NCBI GenBank assembly: GCA_938001965.1
Contig: CALLBC010000037.1
Coordinates: 1-39,795, forward strand
Direction of reading: 5' to 3'
DNA: 39,795 nucleotides
From: an uncultured Bdellovibrionales bacterium
GTDB taxonomy: Bacteria > Bdellovibrionota > Bdellovibrionia > Bdellovibrionales > UBA1609
Part shown: one piece after another, positions 15,784-23,654 of the stretch
Layout: each line of letters begins with the position of its first letter
Position numbering within the stretch: the first letter of the stretch is position 1
Position numbers and translations under genes: made by a program
The notes under the pieces: model-generated
What the model saw: the letters and a program-made list of their open reading frames with translations, nothing else
The model's database searches: none
Told to the model about the DNA's origin: nothing

Positions 15784-17020
15784 AAATATTTTATTTTTGA
15801 TGAGCGGTTCAATCGCCGTGCCAAAAGCTATTGTACTTTTAAAAATGCTCTTAGATGATAACTTCATTGTACGCGTAGCCTGCACTGATAGTACTTTCAA
15901 CTTCATTGATAAGTCTGAAGTTGAAAGCCTGACTGGCTTCCCTGTTATACATAAAAATTTTCAAAATAAATTAGATATGGAACATATAAACCTTGGGCGA
16001 TGGGCCGACCTATGTCTTTTATGCCCAGCTACGGCCAATACTATAAATCACCTCTCCTATGGTTCTGGAGATAATATTGTCGGAACCTTGTTTCTAGCCT
16101 ATGAGCTTGGAAAAAAACCCTTTGTTATTGCGCCTGCAATGAATACACAAATGTACCACAACCCTGCAACTCGAGACTCAATTATTAAACTCAAAAATTG
16201 GGGACTGGATGTCTTACCTACTAACTTTGGTGAATTAGCCTGCGGCGAAGTTGGAGAAGGTCGATTATTAGAGCCTGACTTTATATTTTCATATATAAAA
16301 AATAGATATTTCAATGGCGAACCAAAAAAGAAGATTCTTATTACAGCTGGCGCAACTAAAGAAAGTATTGATGGCGTACGCTTTATAACTAATTTTAGTA
16401 CCGGCAGGACTGGTGCTAAAATTGCTGATCAACTCACATTACTCGGGTGTGATGTCACTTTAGTTAAAGCTACATCTGCGAGCTTACCTAAATACACATC
16501 TAATATAATCAATTTTACTGACTTTAACAGTTTAAACCAAACTTTAAAAAATGAACTCTCATCTAGTAGTCATGATGCTGTGATAATGACCGCTGCCATC
16601 AGTGATTTTTCAGTTGATAAATTAGTCCCGAATGAACAAGAAGTTAAGCCTGATACAGACTTAAAAATTAGTTCAACTGATGATTTATCAATTAAGTTAA
16701 AAAAGAATTTTAAAATTATTAATAATTTAAACAGTTATTCAAAAAATAAAAATTTAAAAATTATTGCCTTTAAACTCACAAAGACAAAAGATCAAAAAAC
16801 TCAGATCAATGCTGTGGACAAAATTTTGTCAAATCCTGATATACACATGGTTATCCACAATGACTTAAATGATATTGAAAGTAATAATCATAAATTTAAT
16901 ATTTTTAGCCGCAATAGTGAAAACTTACCTAGACTAGATTTACAAGCGGCCACAAATACTATTTATGACTCGATTCAAATTAATCTTAATCAAAATAAAA
17001 TTAAGGAAACTCAAGTATGA
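15770..17020 (+). CDS. coaBC: Bifunctional phosphopantothenoylcysteine decarboxylase/synthetase
   Basis: Couples cysteine to 4'-phosphopantothenate (CoaB) and decarboxylates the product (CoaC) to 4'-phosphopantetheine. The N-terminal FMN-dependent CoaC domain (1-180) shows H72 in MEHINLGRW, PAMN at 122-125 and the ELACGEVGEGRL flap cysteine (C158). The CoaB domain (187-end) starts at KILITAGATKESID, with RFITNFSTGRTG and the AAISDFSV motif. The ATG at 15770 is preferred over the TTG at 15764 because GAGGT lies nine bases upstream. It overlaps panC by 14 bases and coaX by four. Confidence 0.95.
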   Translation: MSKSKNILFLMSGSIAVPKAIVLLKMLLDDNFIVRVACTDSTFNFIDKSEVESLTGFPVIHKNFQNKLDMEHINLGRWADLCLLCPATANTINHLSYGSGDNIVGTLFLAYELGKKPFVIAPAMNTQMYHNPATRDSIIKLKNWGLDVLPTNFGELACGEVGEGRLLEPDFIFSYIKNRYFNGEPKKKILITAGATKESIDGVRFITNFSTGRTGAKIADQLTLLGCDVTLVKATSASLPKYTSNIINFTDFNSLNQTLKNELSSSSHDAVIMTAAISDFSVDKLVPNEQEVKPDTDLKISSTDDLSIKLKKNFKIINNLNSYSKNKNLKIIAFKLTKTKDQKTQINAVDKILSNPDIHMVIHNDLNDIESNNHKFNIFSRNSENLPRLDLQAATNTIYDSIQINLNQNKIKETQV

Positions 17021-17790
17021 TATTATGTTTAGACGTAGGAAACTCTGAGGTTCATGGTGGATTATTTAATCCCAAAGGTGAGCTTTTTTTTCAATTTAGG
17101 AAAAACACTAAAAATGTGAACTCATCTGACGAAATGGGTCTGTTTTTAAAACTTGTTCTTAAAGAAAATGATGTTGAACCTGCTTCAATAAAAAAAATCT
17201 CTATTTGCTCTGTCGTTCCAGAGTCTTTACACTCCATTCAAAATGCCTGTCTAAAATATTTCTCAATTAGACCTTTTATTTTGAAAGCTGGTAAAAAAAC
17301 TGGCTTAAAAATTAAATATAATAACCCATTAGAAGTTGGAACTGATCGTATTGCTAATGCCATTGCATCTACCCATATGTTTCCTAAGGCTAATACAATT
17401 AATGTTGATCTAGGGACTGCCACTACATTTTGTGCCATAAATACCAAAAATGAATATCTAGGTGGAGCAATCATACCTGGACTAAAAATTTCTATGAAAT
17501 CCTTAGTATCAAATACTGCCAAGCTTCCATCTGTAGCAATTATTCCGCAGGATAGCACTTTGGGCAAAACTACAGCTGAAAATATTCAATCTGGCTTGTA
17601 TTGGAATCACATTGGTGCAATTAAAGAAATCACTTCAAATTTAAAAAAAGAATGTTTTCAAGGAGAGGATTGTAAAATCATTGGAACAGGTGGTTTTACA
17701 AGATTATTTAAAGGTGTTGGTCTTTTCGATGTTGAGGAACCTAATTTAGTACTAAATGGTTTATTTTTAGCGCTTAAACTAAATACTTAA
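17017..17790 (+). CDS. coaX: Type III pantothenate kinase
   Basis: Phosphorylates pantothenate, the first step of CoA synthesis proper. It is an ASKHA-fold kinase: D6 in LCLDVGNS, GTDRIANA at 108-115, and D131 in NVDLGTATTF. Length 257 is typical. The type III enzyme is not feedback-inhibited by CoA as CoaA is, so control of this pathway may rest on gene expression, which is relevant to the structured element that follows. The start overlaps the coaBC stop by ATGA. Confidence 0.95.
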   Translation: MILCLDVGNSEVHGGLFNPKGELFFQFRKNTKNVNSSDEMGLFLKLVLKENDVEPASIKKISICSVVPESLHSIQNACLKYFSIRPFILKAGKKTGLKIKYNNPLEVGTDRIANAIASTHMFPKANTINVDLGTATTFCAINTKNEYLGGAIIPGLKISMKSLVSNTAKLPSVAIIPQDSTLGKTTAENIQSGLYWNHIGAIKEITSNLKKECFQGEDCKIIGTGGFTRLFKGVGLFDVEEPNLVLNGLFLALKLNT

Positions 17791-17793
17791 TTA

Positions 17794-17834
17794 TACCGTC
17801 TGAGAAATTAATGCTAAAAGCATACCTCAGGCTA
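17794..17834 (+). ncRNA. Structured leader element in front of panD (copy 1 of 3)
   Basis: In the 54-base gap between coaX and panD a two-part hairpin forms. The outer stem GUCUGAG (17798-17804) pairs with CUCAGGC (17826-17832), and the inner stem AUGCU (17811-17815) pairs with AGCAU (17819-17823) around AAA. Two related copies at 25511-25550 and 25626-25665 keep both stems while bases change in a paired way (U-A to C-G in the inner stem, U-G to C-G in the outer). Conserved unpaired parts are UACCG at the 5' side and GCAUAC. The ribosome binding site AAGGAG (17834-17839) touches the 3' arm, so structure could control panD translation. The 'pan' RNA motif described upstream of pantothenate genes is a candidate identity. 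Confidence 0.72.
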
Positions 17835-17844
17835 AGGAGAAAAA

Positions 17845-18189
17845 ATGAAAGTTGAATTATTAAAATGTAAAGTACATAGAGCTACCGTCACTGATTCAGA
17901 CCTAAACTATGAAGGTTCAATTACAATGGACCCAGCCCTATGCAAGGTGGCGGGACTTCATAGATTTGAAAAAGTTGATATTCTCAATTGCAATAATGGT
18001 GAGCGTTTCACAACTTATGTAATATTTGGTAACCCAGGTGAAATTTGCTTAAATGGGCCGGCAGCAAGAAAGGTACACAGGGGCGATAAAGTAATTATTG
18101 CAGCTTATTGTCAAATTGATAATGACGAGGCCGAAAAGTTCGAGCCAACTCTTGTTTTTGTTGATGAAAAAAATCAACCAAAGACTTAA
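17845..18189 (+). CDS. panD: Aspartate 1-decarboxylase proenzyme
   Basis: Makes beta-alanine from aspartate for PanC. The proenzyme self-cleaves between G24 and S25 (YEGSITMDP), the serine becoming the pyruvoyl cofactor. The LNGPAARKVHRGDKVIIAAY segment is conserved. Length 114 is slightly short but complete. The AAGGAG ribosome binding site is five bases before the ATG and abuts a conserved hairpin. It is the last gene of the pan/coa operon and the only one not overlapping its predecessor. Confidence 0.96.
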   Translation: MKVELLKCKVHRATVTDSDLNYEGSITMDPALCKVAGLHRFEKVDILNCNNGERFTTYVIFGNPGEICLNGPAARKVHRGDKVIIAAYCQIDNDEAEKFEPTLVFVDEKNQPKT

Positions 18190-18261
18190 TATACTTTGAC
18201 TTCTATTTAGCAAGACTAGAAAATTTAAACAACGCGACCTTAATTAGTTTAAAGGATTAAT

Positions 18262-18735
18262 ATGTTTAAATTTTTTAGTCTCATTTGTATTTCATTTACA
18301 TTAATTAGTTGTGTAAACACAAATAGAGAAAAACAACCGATATTGGCTACTTCTCACCCTAGTGGAGATATTTGTAATGCACTTTCAATGCAACAACCCA
18401 TTAAATTTTTAAGCACACCTATTGGTGGTAAACATGATTTAATTATTCCAATCTATATTGAAAAAAATCACGTACTAAAAAATATCTATGCCAGTGGCAT
18501 ATATAAGCCCATTGAATTTTATGGTCGAGGGTTCCCAGGAGCTTTACCTGAAATTACTCATAAACCATGTGGTAAGTATTTATCCAGTGCTGACGAGGCC
18601 GCTAACTATTGCCATATTAGAATGATCTTTAGACCCATCGAAAGAAGATCTTATCAGCAACAACTCGTGTTTAACTATAACATTAACGGTCAAAATTGCT
18701 CTAAAGTGGTTGATGTACAGGCTGAAGGTTTCTAA
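18262..18735 (+). CDS. Lipoprotein, related to the next gene product
   Basis: 157 residues with a lipoprotein signal peptide (hydrophobic 3-15, lipobox LISC, acylated C17). The mature part is beta-rich with paired cysteines and a FYGRGFPGALPEITHKPCG segment echoed in the neighbour (FGGAFPGVNPNYGGCG). It ends with FNYNINGQNCSKVVDVQAEGF, the same closing pattern as the neighbour's. The pattern suggests an immunoglobulin-like or ASH-type domain at the cell surface or in the periplasm. Function unknown. AAAGGA precedes the ATG. Confidence 0.68.
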   Translation: MFKFFSLICISFTLISCVNTNREKQPILATSHPSGDICNALSMQQPIKFLSTPIGGKHDLIIPIYIEKNHVLKNIYASGIYKPIEFYGRGFPGALPEITHKPCGKYLSSADEAANYCHIRMIFRPIERRSYQQQLVFNYNINGQNCSKVVDVQAEGF

Positions 18736-18737
18736 GT

Positions 18738-19226
18738 TTGATCATTAAACTAATAATGATGGCCATGTTTATTTCCTCTTGTGTCAGCTCTCAAAGAGCC
18801 CATGATAGGCCAAGAGCATCACACTCATCAAATAATCCTTGTTCGCTATTTAAAATTCGATTAGCTGGCAATGATGTAAATCTTAGTCATAAAAGAAGCT
18901 TAGATTTTGGGCCTGTGTATGTTGGCAATACTGCCTATGCAAATTTAATTTTTTACACTAACAGTGATGAACATATGGCCACTAATATTGTCGGCCAAGT
19001 TACCACTGGTAAATTTTCTTTTGGTGGTGCATTTCCAGGAGTAAACCCAAATTATGGTGGCTGTGGATATGAATTAAAAAGTAATAAGTCTTGTAAAATT
19101 AACCTTCAGTTTAAACCTGACTTTGATATGCCTTACTCAAGTATTTTTATTATTACTTTTGAGGTTAATGGTGGCATTTGTAAACAAGTCATCGACTTAA
19201 GTGGCTCTGGAATGAATCGATTATAA
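18738..19226 (+). CDS. Lipoprotein with ASH/HYDIN-like beta domain, tandem paralogue
   Basis: 162 residues starting at TTG 18738, two bases after the previous stop. The signal peptide is short, with lipobox FISSC. The mature domain has the pattern LDFGPVYVGNTAYANLIF, then CKINLQFKP, and ends FEVNGGICKQVIDLSGSG, which resembles ASH/HYDIN-like Ig domains of choice-of-anchor type. The preceding gene shares the FPG...CG centre and the closing strand, so the two look like a tandem duplication that diverged. Role unknown; they may act as a pair. Confidence 0.66.
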   Translation: MIIKLIMMAMFISSCVSSQRAHDRPRASHSSNNPCSLFKIRLAGNDVNLSHKRSLDFGPVYVGNTAYANLIFYTNSDEHMATNIVGQVTTGKFSFGGAFPGVNPNYGGCGYELKSNKSCKINLQFKPDFDMPYSSIFIITFEVNGGICKQVIDLSGSGMNRL

Positions 19227-19277
19227 AAACAATGTATCCTTTGACCAAATTAGAATTTATACAATAAACTTGCACAT

Positions 19278-20144
19278 ATGAATAAAACATTCAAAAAGTT
19301 AATTCTAATTCTAGTGTCATTATTTTTTTTAGTATTAATTGTGTTTTATTTTATTGGAACTGCTCTTATTTCCCCAGCACGTCAAAAAATTTTAATTCCA
19401 GATAGTCTACAGGCAAAAGCCATTACATTTCAAAGTGAATCTGGAGAAACAATTAGCGGTTCATTTATACTAAGAAATATTAATGATCCAATTCTAATAA
19501 TTATGCACGGCTTAAGATCAAACCGTAATTCTATGATAAGCAGAGCTGAAAAGTTTTCTAAACTAGGATTTGGAGTTTTAATATTTGATTTTCAGTCTCA
19601 TGGAGAGAGCACAGGTGATCATATTACTTTTGGGTTTAAGGAAAGCCTTGATGCAAAGGCCGCAGTTAAATATATCAGAAGTAATTACCCCAATAACAAA
19701 ATTGGAGTGATTGGACAGTCATTAGGCGGAGCCTCTGCCTTAGTTGGATTAGAACCTATCAAGGCAGATGCCTACTTACTTGAATCTGTATATACAACAT
19801 TCGATAAAGCTCTCGGAAATAGAGTTAAAATGAGGCTTGGAAACTTAATTGGCCAGTTTACGTGGCCTCTCACAATACAAATGAAATATCGCCTAGGAAT
19901 ATCTCCTGACGATCTTAGACCAATAGACTCAATAAAAAAATTAACTTCACCAGTTTTAATTATTGGCGGAACACATGATGTCCACACAACAAAAGAGGAA
20001 ACATTACAATTATATCAAACTGCAAATGAACCAAAAGAAATTGAATTTTTTGAAGGTGCAATCCATGAAGATTATGAAAAGTACGATTCAAAAAAATATT
20101 ATAAAATTGTAGTTAGTTTTTTTAATAAATATTTAAAAAATTAG
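19278..20144 (+). CDS. Membrane-anchored alpha/beta hydrolase
   Basis: 288 residues with one N-terminal membrane segment (about 8-30) and an alpha/beta hydrolase domain beyond it. The nucleophile S148 is in GQSLGG, the acid is probably D234 in GGTHDVH, and the base H263 in AIHEDY; the oxyanion region is IMHGLRSNR. It resembles the BAAT/dienelactone-hydrolase-like or YfhR/BEM46 group with unknown ester or peptide substrates. No ribosome binding site is seen before the ATG. It ends three bases from the convergent liu operon. Confidence 0.82.
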   Translation: MNKTFKKLILILVSLFFLVLIVFYFIGTALISPARQKILIPDSLQAKAITFQSESGETISGSFILRNINDPILIIMHGLRSNRNSMISRAEKFSKLGFGVLIFDFQSHGESTGDHITFGFKESLDAKAAVKYIRSNYPNNKIGVIGQSLGGASALVGLEPIKADAYLLESVYTTFDKALGNRVKMRLGNLIGQFTWPLTIQMKYRLGISPDDLRPIDSIKKLTSPVLIIGGTHDVHTTKEETLQLYQTANEPKEIEFFEGAIHEDYEKYDSKKYYKIVVSFFNKYLKN

Positions 20145-20147
20145 GCT

Positions 20148-21026
20148 CTAGTGATGCGACCTAGTTTTAATTTTACAAGACTTTTCTATCCAATTTTTTG
20201 TAGATACGAGTGACTTTAAGTCTATATCTGTTTTAACTTTCATTCCGTTAAACATATAGACTAAATCTTCAGTAGCTAAATTACCACTGGCACCTTTTGC
20301 GTACGGACACCCACCAAGACCAGCAATACTAGTATCAAACACCCTTACACCCTGCTTATAACCTTCTAGTACATTAGCTAAGGCCACACCTTTTGTATTA
20401 TGCATATGAAGAGCAATTTTTGAAATATCAACTTTAGATTTTTTTAGCCTCTTAAGTAAAAGCTCCACATCTTTAGGGGTTGCTATTCCAATTGTATCAC
20501 TGATAGCCACTTCGTAAACACCTATTGCCAGTAACTTTTTAGTTAATGTTGCAACTTTTGCATGAGACACACTCCCCTCGTAAGGACAACCAAAAGCTGT
20601 ACTTAAATAGCCCCTTACTTTAATTTTATTTTTAGAGGATAAGTCCATAACTTTTTTAAATCTTTTAAAGCTTTCATTAATTGAGCAATTGATATTCTTT
20701 TTAGAGAATTTTTCACTACTTGCAGCAAAGATGGCAATATTCTTTATTGGCGTTTTAAGAGCATTTAACATTCCTATTTCATTAGGAACCAAGGCCGAAT
20801 AAGTAGTTTTAGTTTTTTTGTTTTTATATAATTTATTTATTAGCTCTGCAGAGCCCTTCATCTGGGGAACCCATTTTGGGCTAACAAAAGCTCCCACTTC
20901 AATATTTTTGATATTAGACTTTTCTAGTCTTTTTATTAAATTATATTTTTGAATATTTGTTAATTTTTTACTTTCATTTTGCAGACCATCACGCGGGCCA
21001 ACTTCAATAATTTTTACTTTACTCAT
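20148..21026 (-). CDS. mvaB: Hydroxymethylglutaryl-CoA lyase
   Basis: Cleaves HMG-CoA to acetyl-CoA and acetoacetate, the last step of leucine breakdown. Catalytic and metal residues are visible: R12 and D13 in GPRDGLQNE, H207 and H209 in LHMHNT, and the signature cysteine C240 in GLGGCPYAKGASGN. Length 292 is typical. It is the last gene of the - strand leucine operon and overlaps the biotin carrier gene by ATGA. It corresponds to liuE/hmgL in other naming schemes. Confidence 0.95.
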   Translation of the reverse strand: MSKVKIIEVGPRDGLQNESKKLTNIQKYNLIKRLEKSNIKNIEVGAFVSPKWVPQMKGSAELINKLYKNKKTKTTYSALVPNEIGMLNALKTPIKNIAIFAASSEKFSKKNINCSINESFKRFKKVMDLSSKNKIKVRGYLSTAFGCPYEGSVSHAKVATLTKKLLAIGVYEVAISDTIGIATPKDVELLLKRLKKSKVDISKIALHMHNTKGVALANVLEGYKQGVRVFDTSIAGLGGCPYAKGASGNLATEDLVYMFNGMKVKTDIDLKSLVSTKNWIEKSCKIKTRSHH

Positions 21027-21406
21027 GCTTCCTCACCAAAATCTAAATCTACTAATTTTTGTTTTAGATTTACTTGGTCATTATCTTTACAAAGTACATC
21101 TTTTACTTTGCAATCAACCGGTGCCTTCAAGCTATACTCCATCTTCATTGCTTCCATAACAAGTATTAGGTCACCTTTTTTTAACGAGTCACCTTTATTG
21201 ACTTTCACACTTAGTATCTTGCCAGGCATAGGCGCCACAATATCTTTTGCACTGCCCGCTGCGCCAGACTTCGATCGTCTTCTTGAGCCTTCAGATAAAT
21301 CTTGAATAAAGGTTTTACCATTAAAGTGCAGCCAAAGCTCACCACCTAAAACTTGAGCCCAAACTTGTACTCTTTCACCATCTATATTTAGGATTACATT
21401 TTTCAT
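21023..21406 (-). CDS. Biotin carboxyl carrier subunit of methylcrotonyl-CoA carboxylase
   Basis: 127-residue protein whose C-terminal half is a biotinyl domain, with biotinylated K88 in VMEAMKMEY. The N-terminal 50 residues form a short beta region (QVLGGELWLHFNG) like the linker found between biotin carboxylase and carrier in fused alpha subunits. In most methylcrotonyl-CoA carboxylases this domain is the C-terminus of the 650-residue alpha chain, so the subunit is split here. ATGA overlaps at both ends tie it to the biotin carboxylase and to the lyase. Confidence 0.88.
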   Translation of the reverse strand: MKNVILNIDGERVQVWAQVLGGELWLHFNGKTFIQDLSEGSRRRSKSGAAGSAKDIVAPMPGKILSVKVNKGDSLKKGDLILVMEAMKMEYSLKAPVDCKVKDVLCKDNDQVNLKQKLVDLDFGEEA

Positions 21407-22869
21407 TTGCTCTCCTCATACCACGGGTTTTTAAGCTCACCCTGTTGCTGGGGCTTAGCTGACATTTGTTTTTTTAAGGCATTAATTATTAACAACTCTT
21501 TTTCTGAATCTTCTTCCTTTTCTAATGCCTTTGGAAAGTTATTAGCTAAAAACTGAGTGGTCATTTCCCCACTTACAAAACCCTCATGTTGAAGGATTTC
21601 CAATAAATATGGAATATTTGTTTTTAGCCCAAAAACAACTGTTTCTTTTAAAGTTTGAATCATTTTTTTAATAGCTCTTGGTCTTGATTCATCATGAACA
21701 ATAATTTTAGCTATCATAGAGTCATAATTAGTTGTTATTACATCACCCTCTTCAAAACCAACTTCAAAGCGCCTACCAGGGCCATAAGGCCATTTACAAA
21801 ATCCAATTTTACCAACACTTGGTACACCACCTAAGTAAGGGTCTTCTGCATACAAGCGACACTCAATGGCATGGCCATGTGGAGTTAAATCATTTTGATT
21901 CCAAAAAACACTTTGATCATTAGCAGCCATAATTTGTGATTTAACTAAATCAATCCCCATAACCATTTCTGATACAGGGTGCTCAACCTGTAGCCTGGTA
22001 TTCATCTCTAAAAAGTAATAGTTTTCACCTTCCACTAAAAATTCAACCGTACCAGCCCCCAGATATTTAGCTTTTTCTGCAACACTGACAGCTGACTTAT
22101 GTATTTTTGCTCGTAATTCAGGACTAATATTACCCAAAGACTCTTCAATTACCTTTTGATGTCTTCTCTGTACTGAACATTCTCTTTCAAATAAGTGGAA
22201 AACTTTTCCCGTGCAATCTCCAAATATTTGAACTTCAATATGCTTTGAATTACCTAAGTACTTTTCTAAAAATAAACGATCTGAACCAAACGCATTAATA
22301 CCTTCTCGTCTTGCTGACTCCACAGCCATTTTAGCTTCTGATGAGTTGTGGGCCACTTTCAATCCACGGCCACCACCACCACCTGCTGCTTTCACCATAA
22401 CTGGATAACCAATTCTGTCCATTTCTTTTAATAGAGTTTCTTCAGTTTGATCTTCACCATTATAACCAGGTATCACTGGGCACTCTGTTGTTTTAACTAA
22501 ATTTTTTGCAGAAATTTTATCTCCAAATAAACTTATCGCCTCAGGAGTTGGACCAATAAAAATTAGTTTATTATCTATACAAGCTTGAGCAAATTCAGCA
22601 TTCTCAGATAAAAACCCAAAGCCTGGATGAATGGCATCCGCTCCAGCGGCTTTTGCTCCATCAATGACTTTTTCAATATTCATATAACTATTTGCTATTG
22701 GTGCGCCACCAATACAAACAACTTCATCACTCAGTCGATATGCAACTGTATTTTCATCGGCTTCAGAGTGTAACAATACCGTAGCAATACCCATTTCTTG
22801 GCAGGCTCTGATAATGCGCACTGCAACCTCACCACGGTTAGCTATGGCTATTTTCTCAATGTTATTCAA
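21403..22869 (-). CDS. liuD: Biotin carboxylase subunit of methylcrotonyl-CoA carboxylase
   Basis: ATP-grasp biotin carboxylase (about 488 residues) that carboxylates biotin for 3-methylcrotonyl-CoA carboxylation. IAIANRGEVAVRII opens the N-domain, KAAGGGGGRGLKV is the ATP-binding loop, EVQIFGD and ECSVQRRHQKVIEE are conserved, and MNTRLQVEHPVSE is the catalytic segment. It stops where a fused alpha chain would continue into the linker and biotin domain. The start is taken as TTG 22869, seven bases after GGAGG and overlapping the upstream stop (TTGA); a longer reading from 22887 has no better signal. It could serve another acyl-CoA carboxylase, but the neighbours argue for leucine. Confidence 0.9.
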   Translation of the reverse strand: MNNIEKIAIANRGEVAVRIIRACQEMGIATVLLHSEADENTVAYRLSDEVVCIGGAPIANSYMNIEKVIDGAKAAGADAIHPGFGFLSENAEFAQACIDNKLIFIGPTPEAISLFGDKISAKNLVKTTECPVIPGYNGEDQTEETLLKEMDRIGYPVMVKAAGGGGGRGLKVAHNSSEAKMAVESARREGINAFGSDRLFLEKYLGNSKHIEVQIFGDCTGKVFHLFERECSVQRRHQKVIEESLGNISPELRAKIHKSAVSVAEKAKYLGAGTVEFLVEGENYYFLEMNTRLQVEHPVSEMVMGIDLVKSQIMAANDQSVFWNQNDLTPHGHAIECRLYAEDPYLGGVPSVGKIGFCKWPYGPGRRFEVGFEEGDVITTNYDSMIAKIIVHDESRPRAIKKMIQTLKETVVFGLKTNIPYLLEILQHEGFVSGEMTTQFLANNFPKALEKEEDSEKELLIINALKKQMSAKPQQQGELKNPWYEESK

Positions 22870-23651
22870 TTTGAACCCTCCAACCAATTTGGCTTTCTTT
22901 TCTCAAAAAAACTAGCAAGGCCTTCTTGCCCCTCATCGCTGACACGTCTTTCAGATATTACTTTTGTGGTCATTGCTTTGTACTTTTCAAAATTTTCATC
23001 AGAGATAGATCTAATTAATTTTTTAGTTTCTCTAACCGCCTGCGGTCCATTTTTTCTAGTTCTATTTAATACTTTTTCTAAGTATTCATCACAGTCTTGC
23101 TTAGAGCCTGAATATTCAATTAAGCCTGATGCCAAAGCCTCTTCACTACCAAACATCTTAGCTGTAAGCATATACTCATTAGCCTTATTGTAATTCATTT
23201 TAGATAAAATGAATGGGCTTATTACTGCAGGAGCCAACCCTAACTTTACTTCACTAAAACAAAACTTGGTTTCATCACTAGAAATTCCAATATCGCAAAT
23301 GGCAACTAGCCCTGTTGCCCCACCCATAACATAACCATGGAAATAACCAATCACAGGAACTTGGCATTTTAAACCTGAGCTAAACATATTAAATAACTTT
23401 TCAGAGTCTTTTATGTTTTCATCAAGCGAGTAATTAACCATGGATTTCATCCAATTAAGGTCAGCCCCAGCACAAAAACAATCCCCTTCTCCATATAAAT
23501 AAACAGCAGAAATTTGAGTATTTGCACTGGCTTCTTTGAAAGCTTGAGTGATTAAATCAATCATCTCCGGATCAAAAGCATTTTTTTTGTCCGCACGATT
23601 TAACTTGATATAATAAATCTTATTTTCAATTTTAGTCTCTACAACACTCAT
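22866..23651 (-). CDS. liuC: Methylglutaconyl-CoA hydratase (enoyl-CoA hydratase family)
   Basis: Crotonase-fold enzyme, about 261 residues, expected to hydrate 3-methylglutaconyl-CoA to HMG-CoA. FCAGADLNWMK is the oxyanion-hole segment typical of LiuC-type proteins, and HGYVMGGATGL is the second loop. It sits between the two carboxylase subunit genes, as in other liu operons. ATG 23651 is preferred because AGGA lies eight bases upstream; a TTG three bases earlier is possible. Confidence 0.9.
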   Translation of the reverse strand: MSVVETKIENKIYYIKLNRADKKNAFDPEMIDLITQAFKEASANTQISAVYLYGEGDCFCAGADLNWMKSMVNYSLDENIKDSEKLFNMFSSGLKCQVPVIGYFHGYVMGGATGLVAICDIGISSDETKFCFSEVKLGLAPAVISPFILSKMNYNKANEYMLTAKMFGSEEALASGLIEYSGSKQDCDEYLEKVLNRTRKNGPQAVRETKKLIRSISDENFEKYKAMTTKVISERRVSDEGQEGLASFFEKRKPNWLEGSN

Positions 23652-23654
23652 CAA

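Noticed and set aside
19241-19265. TTGACC and TACAAT as a promoter for the alpha/beta hydrolase gene
   Set aside because: The 13-base spacing is too short for a sigma-70 promoter.
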